A DNA stretch of 7,288 bases, taken from Candidatus Saccharimonadota bacterium. GTDB lineage: Bacteria; Patescibacteriota; Saccharimonadia; Saccharimonadales; Saccharimonadaceae. Below are positions 1 to 5,140 of this stretch, one piece after another (the first letter of the stretch is position 1; every line of letters starts with the position of its first letter). The notes under the pieces were generated by a model. That model was not told where the DNA came from, ran no database searches, and was given only the letters and a program-made list of their open reading frames with translations. The position numbers and the translations under genes were made by a program. The stretch is from assembly GCA_905373315.1 (NCBI GenBank), contig CAJPSL010000022.1:1-7288 (forward strand). Direction: 5' to 3'.

Positions 1-13
1 CTTCAAGAGTCAT
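1..13 (-). CDS. Possible start of a downstream gene (partial, runs off the window)
   Basis: An ATG at 13..11 on the minus strand opens a frame reading M-T-L-E before the window ends. It lies 43 nt after the frr stop and is preceded by AGGTG at a 5-nt spacing, a partial Shine-Dalgarno match. In many bacteria frr is followed by uppS, but four codons cannot identify a product. The call rests only on the start codon, the ribosome-site match and the position. Confidence 0.25.
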
Positions 14-56
14 TCAGACACCTATCTCGAATCGCCCACCTGATTAGCCGATCAGA

Positions 57-611
57 CTAAATAGTCAGCACGTCCTGTTCTTTAGCCTTAAAGAGTTCTT
101 CAATTCGCTTTTGAGTATCACCCATCAATGAGTCAATTTCTTTTTCAACTCGCTTAAAGTCGTCTTCGCCCAGTTCCTTAGTATCTTTCATGCGCTTAGC
201 GTCCTTCAATGCATCCTGACGAATAGTTCGCATGGCGATTCGTACCTCTTCTGATTTCTCGCTCACCTGCTTCACTAACTGTTTGCGGCGCTCTTCAGTG
301 AGAGCTGGAACCGGCACGCGAACCACCCGACCGTCGTCTGATGGATTAAAGCCTAAGCTTTGATTGTCACGAATAGCTGCGGCGATAGCCGTAATATTGC
401 TTGGATCAAATGGCGTCACTAGCAGCATCTGGGCTTCTGGAGCAGTTACGTTGGCTACTTGATTGAGCGGCATTTTAGTGCCATACACCTCGACCATCAC
501 TCCCTCAAGCATCCCAGCGTGCGCACGACCAGTGCGTACTTTTTTCAGCTCATCCTGAAAATGCTCTAAGGCTTGTGCCATTTTATCTTCATATGGTTTA
601 GTGTCAAACAT
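57..611 (-). CDS. frr: Ribosome recycling factor
   Basis: Ribosome recycling factor (RRF) acts in the cytoplasm. Together with EF-G it splits the post-termination 70S ribosome so that the subunits can be reused. The 184-aa product matches the usual length of about 185. The order is canonical: an N-terminal helix with the VRTGRA motif at residues 25-30, a beta-rich domain II (about 31-105, including the conserved VTPFDPSNI stretch), then two long charged helices with RTIRQDA that complete the three-helix bundle. I chose the ATG at 611 because GGAGG sits 5 nt upstream; an in-frame TTG four codons earlier overlaps that ribosome site and is unlikely. The gene is transcribed divergently from recF and ends in TAG. 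No pyrH, the usual upstream neighbour, precedes it. Identification is firm. Confidence 0.97.
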   Translation of the reverse strand: MFDTKPYEDKMAQALEHFQDELKKVRTGRAHAGMLEGVMVEVYGTKMPLNQVANVTAPEAQMLLVTPFDPSNITAIAAAIRDNQSLGFNPSDDGRVVRVPVPALTEERRKQLVKQVSEKSEEVRIAMRTIRQDALKDAKRMKDTKELGEDDFKRVEKEIDSLMGDTQKRIEELFKAKEQDVLTI

Positions 612-616
612 ATCTG

Positions 617-621
617 CCTCC
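617..621 (-). promoter_or_regulatory. Shine-Dalgarno site of frr
   Basis: GGAGG on the minus strand, separated by 5 nt from the ATG at 611. It decides the frr start in favour of this ATG over the TTG at 623, which overlaps the site itself. Confidence 0.85.
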
Positions 622-636
622 AATTATTTCCTATCT

Positions 637-645
637 ATTATAGCA
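637..645 (-). promoter_or_regulatory. Extended -10 promoter of frr
   Basis: The minus strand reads TGCTATAAT: a perfect TATAAT with the TGn extension. No good -35 hexamer lies 16-18 nt upstream, which is common for extended -10 promoters. The predicted start of transcription is near 630, giving a leader of about 19 nt that contains the GGAGG site. Confidence 0.7.
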
Positions 646-674
646 ATTTTACCCGTATGGCGCTACCCGGCCCA

Positions 675-683
675 TGATACAAT
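675..683 (+). promoter_or_regulatory. Extended -10 promoter of recF, predicted to give a leaderless mRNA
   Basis: The plus strand reads TGATACAAT (TGn plus a 5/6 match to TATAAT). Only seven bases (atgaata) separate it from the recF ATG at 691, so transcription should begin at about 690-691. There is no room for a Shine-Dalgarno site and none is visible. No convincing -35 is present. It faces away from the frr promoter. Confidence 0.6.
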
Positions 684-690
684 ATGAATA

Positions 691-1746
691 ATGATTTCGA
701 GGTTAAAATTGTATAATTTCCGCTCGTATGAGTTGTTCGAGACGCAACTGGGAGATACCGGAACAGTTATCGTTGGGCCAAATGGCACCGGCAAAACCAA
801 CCTATTAGAAGCGATATACATAGCGCTGCGCGGCACAAGCTTTCGTGGATCGCTGCTTGATTGCATGCGCCACCAAACAGTACACAGCATCATTCACCTG
901 GAGACCAACAGCCAACCGCGCCGCGTCCAGTTGTTACGTTCAGCTGATAACGCAATCACAAAAGAATTTACCATTGCCGACAGTACTTCCAAAACACTCC
1001 CCCGAAAACACCGCCTACCTGTGGTGCTGTTTGAGCCGAATGACCTGCGACTCATCTCGTCTTCTCCGCAGCGACGTCGTGATTTTCTAGATGGATTGTT
1101 GTCACGCTTGGACGCAACCTATGACGCCCAACTGCGCATTTTTAACCGAACACTCCTACAGCGCAATGAACTGCTCAAGCATCATCCCGAGAACGCTGCC
1201 GAGTGGCGAGACCACTTATTTGCATGGGATATAAAATTTGTTCAGGCGGCAAACGCCCTGGCAACTGCCCGCGCACATTTTTTATATACCTACGAAAAAC
1301 GCCTTGAATTACTCTACGCTTCTCTGGCAGGAAAGCAGACACCGTTCACTGTTGAGTATCTACCGTCAGTCGGGCTCGATAACTACGAGCAATCTCTCCT
1401 AGATAAATTACAGCATTCCCGTGAATATGAACTAGCGACAGGACACACCTCCGCCGGACCACAACGAGAAGATTTTCTGATATCCTTACACTCCCGACCA
1501 GCCATCAAAGTTGCTTCTCGCGGCGAAATGCGCACCATCATGCTAGCTTTTAAACTCCTAGAGCTGGAGCTACAAACTGAACGAACCAAACATCGCCCAC
1601 TCATTTTGATGGATGATGTGTTTTCTGAACTGGACGCAACTCGCGAAAAACTACTCCAAGAGACTATCCAACACCACCAATTTGTCGTCACTACCACTGA
1701 TGCCCGTCATCAGAAAGACGGCTGCTTGATCATCTCCACACAATAA
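691..1746 (+). CDS. recF: DNA replication/repair protein RecF
   Basis: RecF is an SMC-like ABC ATPase that helps load RecA at single-strand gaps, with RecO and RecR. At 351 aa it is close to the usual length (about 360). In order: an N-terminal LKLYNFRSY segment, Walker A GPNGTGKT at 29-36, the RecF-typical EPNDLRLISSSPQRRRDFLD block at 115-133, GHTSAGPQREDF at 251-262, the signature motif SRGEMR at 276-281, and Walker B plus D-loop LILMDDVFSELD at 304-315. The signature has GE where classical RecF has GQ; I believe this is common in CPR RecF but cannot check. The ATG at 691 has no Shine-Dalgarno and sits 7 nt after a -10 box. The gene is not next to dnaN or gyrB as in many bacteria. Its TAA stop lies inside the terminator hairpin. 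Confidence 0.96.
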   Translation: MISRLKLYNFRSYELFETQLGDTGTVIVGPNGTGKTNLLEAIYIALRGTSFRGSLLDCMRHQTVHSIIHLETNSQPRRVQLLRSADNAITKEFTIADSTSKTLPRKHRLPVVLFEPNDLRLISSSPQRRRDFLDGLLSRLDATYDAQLRIFNRTLLQRNELLKHHPENAAEWRDHLFAWDIKFVQAANALATARAHFLYTYEKRLELLYASLAGKQTPFTVEYLPSVGLDNYEQSLLDKLQHSREYELATGHTSAGPQREDFLISLHSRPAIKVASRGEMRTIMLAFKLLELELQTERTKHRPLILMDDVFSELDATREKLLQETIQHHQFVVTTTDARHQKDGCLIISTQ

Positions 1747-1774
1747 AATCGCCCTCACGAGGAAGGCGATTTTA
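1744..1774. terminator. Bidirectional terminator between recF and the 113-aa gene
   Basis: A perfect 10-bp inverted repeat: TAAAATCGCC at 1744-1753 pairs with GGCGATTTTA at 1765-1774, around an 11-nt loop. A/T runs flank the GC core on both sides, so the RNA of either strand ends its stem in UUUUA. The left arm begins with the recF stop codon. It lies between convergent genes and can serve both. The U-tract is short (four U's), so efficiency may be moderate. Confidence 0.8.
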
Positions 1775-1787
1775 TCACTAGTATGCA

Positions 1788-2129
1788 CTATTGTGCCTGG
1801 ATTGCCTCAGAATTTTCGACCAACTCGCCCAACACGATTGTCACGTTGTCTTCAACGATCTCATCATATTCTGGCACTCGCTCACGGATCCAAGCCTCAA
1901 CTTGCTCAGCTGGCACATCATCATCTTGTAGCGCCACCAGCTCTGCCAACTGCGCATCATCCAATGAATCAACAATCTCCTCGCTAATCCGCTCATTCAC
2001 CGTCTCTTCCACGTGCTGAATCAATGCCTGCGCCTGGTCGTCAGGCAGATTAATTCCTACCGAGTTCAACTGTGCTTTCGTTATCATAGTTGTTGGGATG
2101 ATTATTTGTGTATTTTCGTCATTATTCAT
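1788..2129 (-). CDS. Small acidic hypothetical protein, DUF5663-like
   Basis: A 113-aa acidic, predicted all-helical cytoplasmic protein with no signal peptide, membrane segment or cysteine. After a short Asn/Thr-rich N-terminus, a core starting at MITKAQLN has a SVGINLPDDQAQ segment, a VNERISEEIVDSLDDAQLAEL helix and a VPEYDEIV segment. From memory this layout resembles DUF5663 proteins of Patescibacteria, whose function is unknown; I could not verify it. I placed the start at the ATG at 2129. An in-frame TTG at 2165 overlaps promoter-like sequence and is a poor choice, and the later ATG of MITKAQLN (2087) also lacks a ribosome site. The start lies 50 nt after the stop of the 443-aa gene on the same strand, with promoter-like sequence between, so the two may be partly co-transcribed. 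Confidence 0.75.
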   Translation of the reverse strand: MNNDENTQIIIPTTMITKAQLNSVGINLPDDQAQALIQHVEETVNERISEEIVDSLDDAQLAELVALQDDDVPAEQVEAWIRERVPEYDEIVEDNVTIVLGELVENSEAIQAQ

Positions 2130-2136
2130 AGTTATT

Positions 2137-2173
2137 ATGATACCCTTTTTATCTTTTCTAATCAATTATATCA
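2137..2173 (-). promoter_or_regulatory. Promoter region of the 113-aa gene, two overlapping candidates
   Basis: Candidate A is an extended -10 TGATATAAT (2173..2165), predicting a start near 2158 and a 29-nt leader whose only AAGGG lies 13 nt before the ATG, which is far for a Shine-Dalgarno. Candidate B is TTGATT (2165..2160), 17 nt, TATCAT (2142..2137), which sits 7 nt before the ATG and would give a leaderless mRNA. A has the better -10; B has the same spacing as recF and the 233-aa gene. The sequence does not decide between them. Confidence 0.5.
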
Positions 2174-2179
2174 TTGCCT

Positions 2180-3511
2180 TTAGCTTGCTGGAACCAACCG
2201 ACTTGCAGTAGCCTTAGTCAACCTACCAGCTGCCTTTGCCACCTTTACGCCGAACTGTTTAATCTTGTTCGGGTCGGTATTTGCCAGTCGTGCAATCCTA
2301 TCTTTTGCTGATTCCCAGGTATCGCCCAGTGCTTCCTTACGAGCGGCCATACGAGCAGCTCTACGCATTTCAGCTCGACCACGTCGTTCCTCGATACGCT
2401 CTCGAGCAGCTTCAATATTATTTTGCGCACTTTCAGAGCTCTTCTCCAGCTGACTCATCACTGCCTGTAGTCGAGTAACTTCGCCCGTTGCGCGCTTCAA
2501 TCGAGCATTCGCTGCAATTTTCAGCCCCTCTTTTTCTTCAGCATCAAGCTGTAACCGCTCATCTCCAGGATTAGCATTTGCTTCTAGCCGAGCAGCTTCT
2601 GCCGCTTGTTCTGCCCGCTCGGCTTCTTTACTCATTTGTTCCACTTTATCATTAGCGTCATTTAGCTCCCTCTCAGTCATCATAGACTCTAAGGTTGCTC
2701 CAGTGTCTGCTTGTTGCTCTTGCTGGATGAATATCTTGTCGTCCCCGGTATCCAGCTTGTCCGCCATATTCTCTTTAGTTTGAGCTTCCCGTTGTTGCTG
2801 ACGAGCCTCCTGACGACTGACACGATCCGCCTGACGATTATCGAGCTCAGCTACTCGTTGTTCGCGCGCCTGTTGCCGGGCTGCTCGCCGCTCCTGACGA
2901 TTTTTTATCCTAGCAGCCTTGCGCTCACGCGCTACTTTCACGTTTTGCAATATTACATCATTACCCTTCTCGAATAGCTCTGCAGCTTTTCCTCGTGCAG
3001 CACCCCAAGCATTGCTAATTGCTTCTTTAGTCTCAACGCCCTTCTGGAGAATAGCTTCTTTCGCATCACTACTCTTCTGGCCGACAACCTCTCTGGCTTC
3101 AGTACTCTTTTGTGCAATAGTCTCTCGTACCATCTCAGCACCAGAGGCAATTTGACCAGGTAACTCAGCACCCCGACTAATACCGATATAAAAACGGTCT
3201 TTAAGACCTTGCATCATCTTGCTCAAGCCTTCTTGAGCCCGGGTCTTCAAGGCGTTAAATTTCTCTTGGCCGTCAGTGATGCGCTCATCACGCGTCATCA
3301 TACCAGTCTCAGCGCCACCTTTTACTGCACTTTCTGGAACAAGTAGTCCATTTCCCAGTTCATTCCAGTCATCAGGCTCTTTATTAATGCTCGGGAATGC
3401 AGCAGCTGCACTCTCTGGAACAGTCAGCCCACTCGCTAGATTAGCCCACCCATCAGGAGTAGTGTCCTTAATGTCCGGGAATGCCGGGGCTGCATTCATG
3501 TTTTTGCTCAT
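2180..3511 (-). CDS. Large charged helical hypothetical protein with N-terminal tandem repeat and hendecad repeats
   Basis: I do not recognise this 443-aa protein. Numbered from the ATG at 3511: residues 10-62 hold two copies of a motif with FP(D/S)I, a Trp, a GL dipeptide and VPESA. Residues 129-183 are five consecutive 11-residue repeats, such as RETIAQKSTEA and REVVGQKSSDA. Residues about 194-246 are extremely Arg/Gln-rich (RQERRAARQQAREQR). Residues about 275-370 are an acidic, Ala/Glu-rich probable coiled coil. Residues 371-394 form a second Arg block, and the C-terminus is basic and amphipathic (KVAKAAGRLTKATASRL). There is no signal peptide, membrane helix or cysteine. It could be a cytoskeletal, nucleoid-associated or membrane-surface protein; all three are guesses. 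An in-frame TTG at 3541 is less likely than the ATG. The best ribosome site, AAGGA, is 14 nt upstream. The gene has its own promoter and lies downstream of the tsf terminator. Confidence 0.85.
   Translation of the reverse strand: MSKNMNAAPAFPDIKDTTPDGWANLASGLTVPESAAAAFPSINKEPDDWNELGNGLLVPESAVKGGAETGMMTRDERITDGQEKFNALKTRAQEGLSKMMQGLKDRFYIGISRGAELPGQIASGAEMVRETIAQKSTEAREVVGQKSSDAKEAILQKGVETKEAISNAWGAARGKAAELFEKGNDVILQNVKVARERKAARIKNRQERRAARQQAREQRVAELDNRQADRVSRQEARQQQREAQTKENMADKLDTGDDKIFIQQEQQADTGATLESMMTERELNDANDKVEQMSKEAERAEQAAEAARLEANANPGDERLQLDAEEKEGLKIAANARLKRATGEVTRLQAVMSQLEKSSESAQNNIEAARERIEERRGRAEMRRAARMAARKEALGDTWESAKDRIARLANTDPNKIKQFGVKVAKAAGRLTKATASRLVPAS
2963..3127 (-). repeat. Five in-frame 33-bp (11-residue) repeats within the 443-aa gene
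   Basis: Consecutive 11-residue units begin RETIAQKSTEA, REVVGQKSSDA, KEAILQKGVET, KEAISNAWGAA and RGKAAELFEKG. Each starts with Arg or Lys, the first four have a hydrophobic residue at position 4 or 5, and units 1 to 3 keep a QK pair or QKG near the centre. The preceding eleven residues (PGQIASGAEMV) fit more weakly as a sixth unit. The DNA copies have diverged, so selection appears to act on the protein period. Confidence 0.75.
3326..3484 (-). repeat. Two-copy tandem repeat encoding an FPxI...W...GL.VPESA motif
   Basis: Copy 1 (3407..3484) encodes AFPDI through GLTVPESA. Copy 2 (3326..3400) encodes AFPSI through GLLVPESA. Shared positions include Phe-Pro-x-Ile, Pro-Asp, Trp, Leu, Gly-Leu and Val-Pro-Glu-Ser-Ala. 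The period is 27-28 residues with one single-residue indel. It looks like an in-gene duplication of a short linear motif or mini-domain. Confidence 0.8.
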
Positions 3512-3559
3512 AGTTTTTCTAATTTTCCTTTTTTGTTTCAATTAGTTCAATCTGTTGTC

Positions 3560-3588
3560 ATATTAGCATAGATTTGCCATTTTGTCAA
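3560..3588 (-). promoter_or_regulatory. Promoter of the 443-aa gene
   Basis: A perfect TTGACA (3588..3583), a 17-nt spacer ending in TGC, then TAATAT (3565..3560). It combines a consensus -35, an extended -10 and ideal spacing; the -10 hexamer matches 4/6. The predicted start is near 3553, giving a leader of about 42 nt. Confidence 0.65.
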
Positions 3589-3615
3589 TACACTTATGCA
3601 AAATGTCACTCCAAC

Positions 3616-3647
3616 AAAAATCGGCCACAAACCTGTAGCCGATTTTT
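3616..3647. terminator. Strong intrinsic terminator downstream of tsf
   Basis: AAAAATCGGC (3616-3625) and GCCGATTTTT (3638-3647) form a perfect 10-bp stem. In minus-strand RNA the inner TACA and TGTG add four pairs (one G-U), closing a GGTT tetraloop for 14 bp in all. The stem ends in U5. It lies 16 nt beyond the tsf stop and separates the rpsB-tsf operon from the promoter of the 443-aa gene. Confidence 0.9.
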
Positions 3648-3663
3648 ATGATAGCAACAAACG

Positions 3664-4260
3664 CTATTCACTGACACCAAGTTCAATTCGCTTAAATTGG
3701 CGGACTACAATATTCTCACCCAATTTAGCAATCGCTTCCTTGATGTGCTGCTCAACCGTCTTGGAATCGTCCAAGATGTACGCTTGGCTCATCAACACTT
3801 GCTCAGCAAAATGCTTGTTCAGCTGACCAGTCACGATCTTCTCGCGCATCTCTTCAGGCTTGCTTGCTAGTGTCTCGCTCGCCATCAACTCAGCCTTCAC
3901 CCGCTCCATCTCCTCAGCTGGAATATCTTCTGTAGAAGCATACTTTGGGTTCATCGCGGCAATCTGCATAGCAATTTCGTGCGCCAAGGTTTTGAAGTCG
4001 TCCAAGCGCGCCACAAAGTCAGTCTCACAGTTAACCTCAACGATTACGCCGATTCGACCAGAGTGAACATAGCTCTCAATCAAGCCTTCACGTGCTTCAC
4101 GGTCGCCTTTTTTCTCAGCCTTGGTCAAACCTTTTTTGCGCATTTCTTCCAGCGCCTTGTCAAAGTCGCCATCAGCCTCAACCAATGCCTTCTTTGCGTC
4201 GGTCAAACCTACACCTGTCAATTCGCGCAGTTTTTTAATGTCGTCAACAGAAACGCCCAT
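3664..4260 (-). CDS. tsf: Translation elongation factor Ts
   Basis: EF-Ts is the nucleotide exchange factor that releases GDP from EF-Tu in the cytoplasm. The 198-aa protein is the short form, like the roughly 196-aa Thermus protein and unlike the 283-aa E. coli one. An N-terminal UBA-like domain (2-45) carries VDDIKKLRELTGVGLTDAKKAL. The EF-Tu-contacting core includes VNCETDFVAR at 76-85, with the TDFV motif at 80-83. The C-terminus carries TVEQHIKEAIAKLGENIVVRQF, typical of the family end. The ATG at 4260 is 1 nt after the rpsB stop and has GAGGAG 7 nt upstream, inside the rpsB tail, so the two genes are co-transcribed and probably translationally coupled. A strong terminator follows the TAG stop. 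Confidence 0.97.
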   Translation of the reverse strand: MGVSVDDIKKLRELTGVGLTDAKKALVEADGDFDKALEEMRKKGLTKAEKKGDREAREGLIESYVHSGRIGVIVEVNCETDFVARLDDFKTLAHEIAMQIAAMNPKYASTEDIPAEEMERVKAELMASETLASKPEEMREKIVTGQLNKHFAEQVLMSQAYILDDSKTVEQHIKEAIAKLGENIVVRQFKRIELGVSE

Positions 4261-4261
4261 C

Positions 4262-4990
4262 CTATTTCTCCTCTTTTTTCACTGGTTTTTCTTCAGTTTT
4301 TACACTACCCGCACCTTCAGCAACAGCTTCGGTGAAATAATCCAACAACAATTGAATACCCTTGATGGCGTCATCGTTACCTGGGATAACGTAGTCAATA
4401 CCAGTTGGGTTGACATTCGTATCAACAATAGCAAATACCGGCACACCCAATGTCTGAGCTTCACGCACTGCATTTGCGTCAGTCAAAGCATCAACCACGA
4501 CCACTGCGCCTGGCTTGCCCATCAAGTCTTTGATACCGCCATATTTAACGTTCAAGCTATCGATTTCCTCTTGGAAACGCTGCACTTCCAACTTGTTGTA
4601 GCGCTTTTCCAGGTCACCTGACGCCATGCGCTTTTCCAAATTCTTCAGCTTTTTGATCTGCTGAGTAATCGTCGCACCGTTGGTCAACATACCACCGATC
4701 CAGCGTTCAACTACATATGGCTGGTTGATCTTTTCAGCAGCCTGACGCACCACGTCTTTGGCTTGCTTTTTCGTGCCAACAAACAGTACTTTGCGGCCTG
4801 ACGCTGCGATTTTTGTCAATTCTGGCAACGCCTTATCCAGCGCTTCAACCGTCTTGACCAAGTCAATGATGTGACTATCCTGACGCTTACTGTGAATATA
4901 CGGCGCCATCTTTGGGTGCCAACGGCTGGTTTTGTGTCCAAAGTGAACACCTGACTCCAGCAAAGCCTTAATGTCTACCTTTACAGACAT
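4262..4990 (-). CDS. rpsB: 30S ribosomal protein S2
   Basis: S2 is a late-assembling protein of the 30S subunit near the mRNA exit side, and is needed for S1 binding where S1 exists. The 242-aa product has the usual motifs: HFGHK at 16-20, WHPKMAPYI at 24-32, GTKKQA at 72-77, RWIGGMLTN at 96-104, a charged coiled-coil hairpin about 108-155, and NPTGIDYVIPGNDDAI at 194-209. The last 20 or so residues are a Lys/Glu tail whose codons supply the tsf ribosome site. I chose the ATG at 4990 because AAGGAG lies 6 nt upstream and MSVKVDIKALLESGVHFGHK is the normal S2 N-terminus; an in-frame ATG at 5011 would add seven unusual residues and overlap the leader stem-loop. It is the first gene of the rpsB-tsf operon, divergent from rpmE. 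Confidence 0.97.
   Translation of the reverse strand: MSVKVDIKALLESGVHFGHKTSRWHPKMAPYIHSKRQDSHIIDLVKTVEALDKALPELTKIAASGRKVLFVGTKKQAKDVVRQAAEKINQPYVVERWIGGMLTNGATITQQIKKLKNLEKRMASGDLEKRYNKLEVQRFQEEIDSLNVKYGGIKDLMGKPGAVVVVDALTDANAVREAQTLGVPVFAIVDTNVNPTGIDYVIPGNDDAIKGIQLLLDYFTEAVAEGAGSVKTEEKPVKKEEK
4268..4273 (-). promoter_or_regulatory. Shine-Dalgarno site of tsf inside rpsB
   Basis: GAGGAG on the minus strand, 7 nt from the tsf ATG at 4260. It is encoded by the Glu/Lys codons at the end of rpsB, so ribosomes finishing S2 cover the tsf initiation site. This is the arrangement expected for coupling. Confidence 0.8.
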
Positions 4991-4996
4991 TTCCTT

Positions 4997-5002
4997 CTCC
5001 TT
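4997..5002 (-). promoter_or_regulatory. Shine-Dalgarno site of rpsB
   Basis: AAGGAG on the minus strand with a 6-nt spacer to the ATG at 4990. It fixes the rpsB start and rules out the in-frame ATG at 5011. Confidence 0.85.
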
Positions 5003-5009
5003 TTGCCTC

Positions 5010-5040
5010 ATCCGCTCACGATATGGAGTGTGAAACGGAT
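5010..5040 (-). promoter_or_regulatory. Stem-loop in the rpsB leader, possible S2 autoregulatory element
   Basis: In minus-strand RNA, AUCCG pairs with CGGAU (5 bp). After a small asymmetric internal loop, UCAC pairs with GUGA (4 bp), closing a 10-nt loop. The structure ends 7 nt before the AAGGAG site. Autogenous control of rpsB-tsf by S2 through its leader is established in gammaproteobacteria. A similar role here is inference from position only. Confidence 0.4.
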
Positions 5041-5067
5041 TGTGTCATTAAAATTAGTTACCCAACG

Positions 5068-5096
5068 ATTATACCACTGTTGCCCTCTCAAGACAA
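5068..5096 (-). promoter_or_regulatory. Promoter of the rpsB-tsf operon
   Basis: TTGTCT (5096..5091, 4/6 match), a 17-nt spacer ending in TGG, and a perfect TATAAT (5073..5068), so it is also an extended -10. The predicted start near 5061 gives a leader of about 70 nt, longer than any other in this window. Confidence 0.75.
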
Positions 5097-5102
5097 CTCC
5101 CT

Positions 5103-5131
5103 TTGACATTATAGGGTAAATTGTGTACAAT
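5103..5131 (+). promoter_or_regulatory. Near-consensus promoter of rpmE, predicted to give a leaderless mRNA
   Basis: A perfect TTGACA (5103-5108), exactly 17 nt, then TACAAT (5126-5131). The ATG at 5141 is 9 nt after the -10, so the message should start within about 0-3 nt of it. No Shine-Dalgarno is present or could fit. The -35 lies 6 bp from the -35 of the opposing rpsB promoter. Confidence 0.8.
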
Positions 5132-5140
5132 TGAACGGTT

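Noticed and set aside
40..55. Small inverted repeat CTGAT/ATCAG just past the frr stop, as a possible terminator
   Set aside because: Only a 5-bp stem with a 6-nt loop and no T-tract on the minus strand. A possible ribosome site and start codon follow, so read-through into a downstream gene is more likely.
1383..1697. Minus-strand open frame of 104 codons inside recF
   Set aside because: Its translation is rich in Ser, Arg and Cys, typical of an antisense shadow, and recF is a full-length, motif-complete gene on the other strand.
2963..3127. 33-bp DNA periodicity as a CRISPR array or iteron origin
   Set aside because: The units are contiguous with no spacers, have diverged at the DNA level, and stay in frame encoding an 11-residue protein repeat.
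2245..3171. Several short open frames on both strands within the 443-aa gene
   Set aside because: They are by-products of the Arg/Ala/Gln-rich coding sequence. The long frame has a promoter, a plausible start and ordered repeats in its protein.
1744..3647. Similar hairpins at 1744-1774 and 3616-3647 (both with an AAAATCG core) as a dispersed mobile repeat
   Set aside because: The shared part is only about 8 bp, both sit exactly where terminators are expected, and their loops differ.
4121..4621. Plus-strand open frame of 166 codons across the tsf-rpsB junction
   Set aside because: It lies antisense to two well-conserved genes, has no ribosome site, and its translation resembles no protein.
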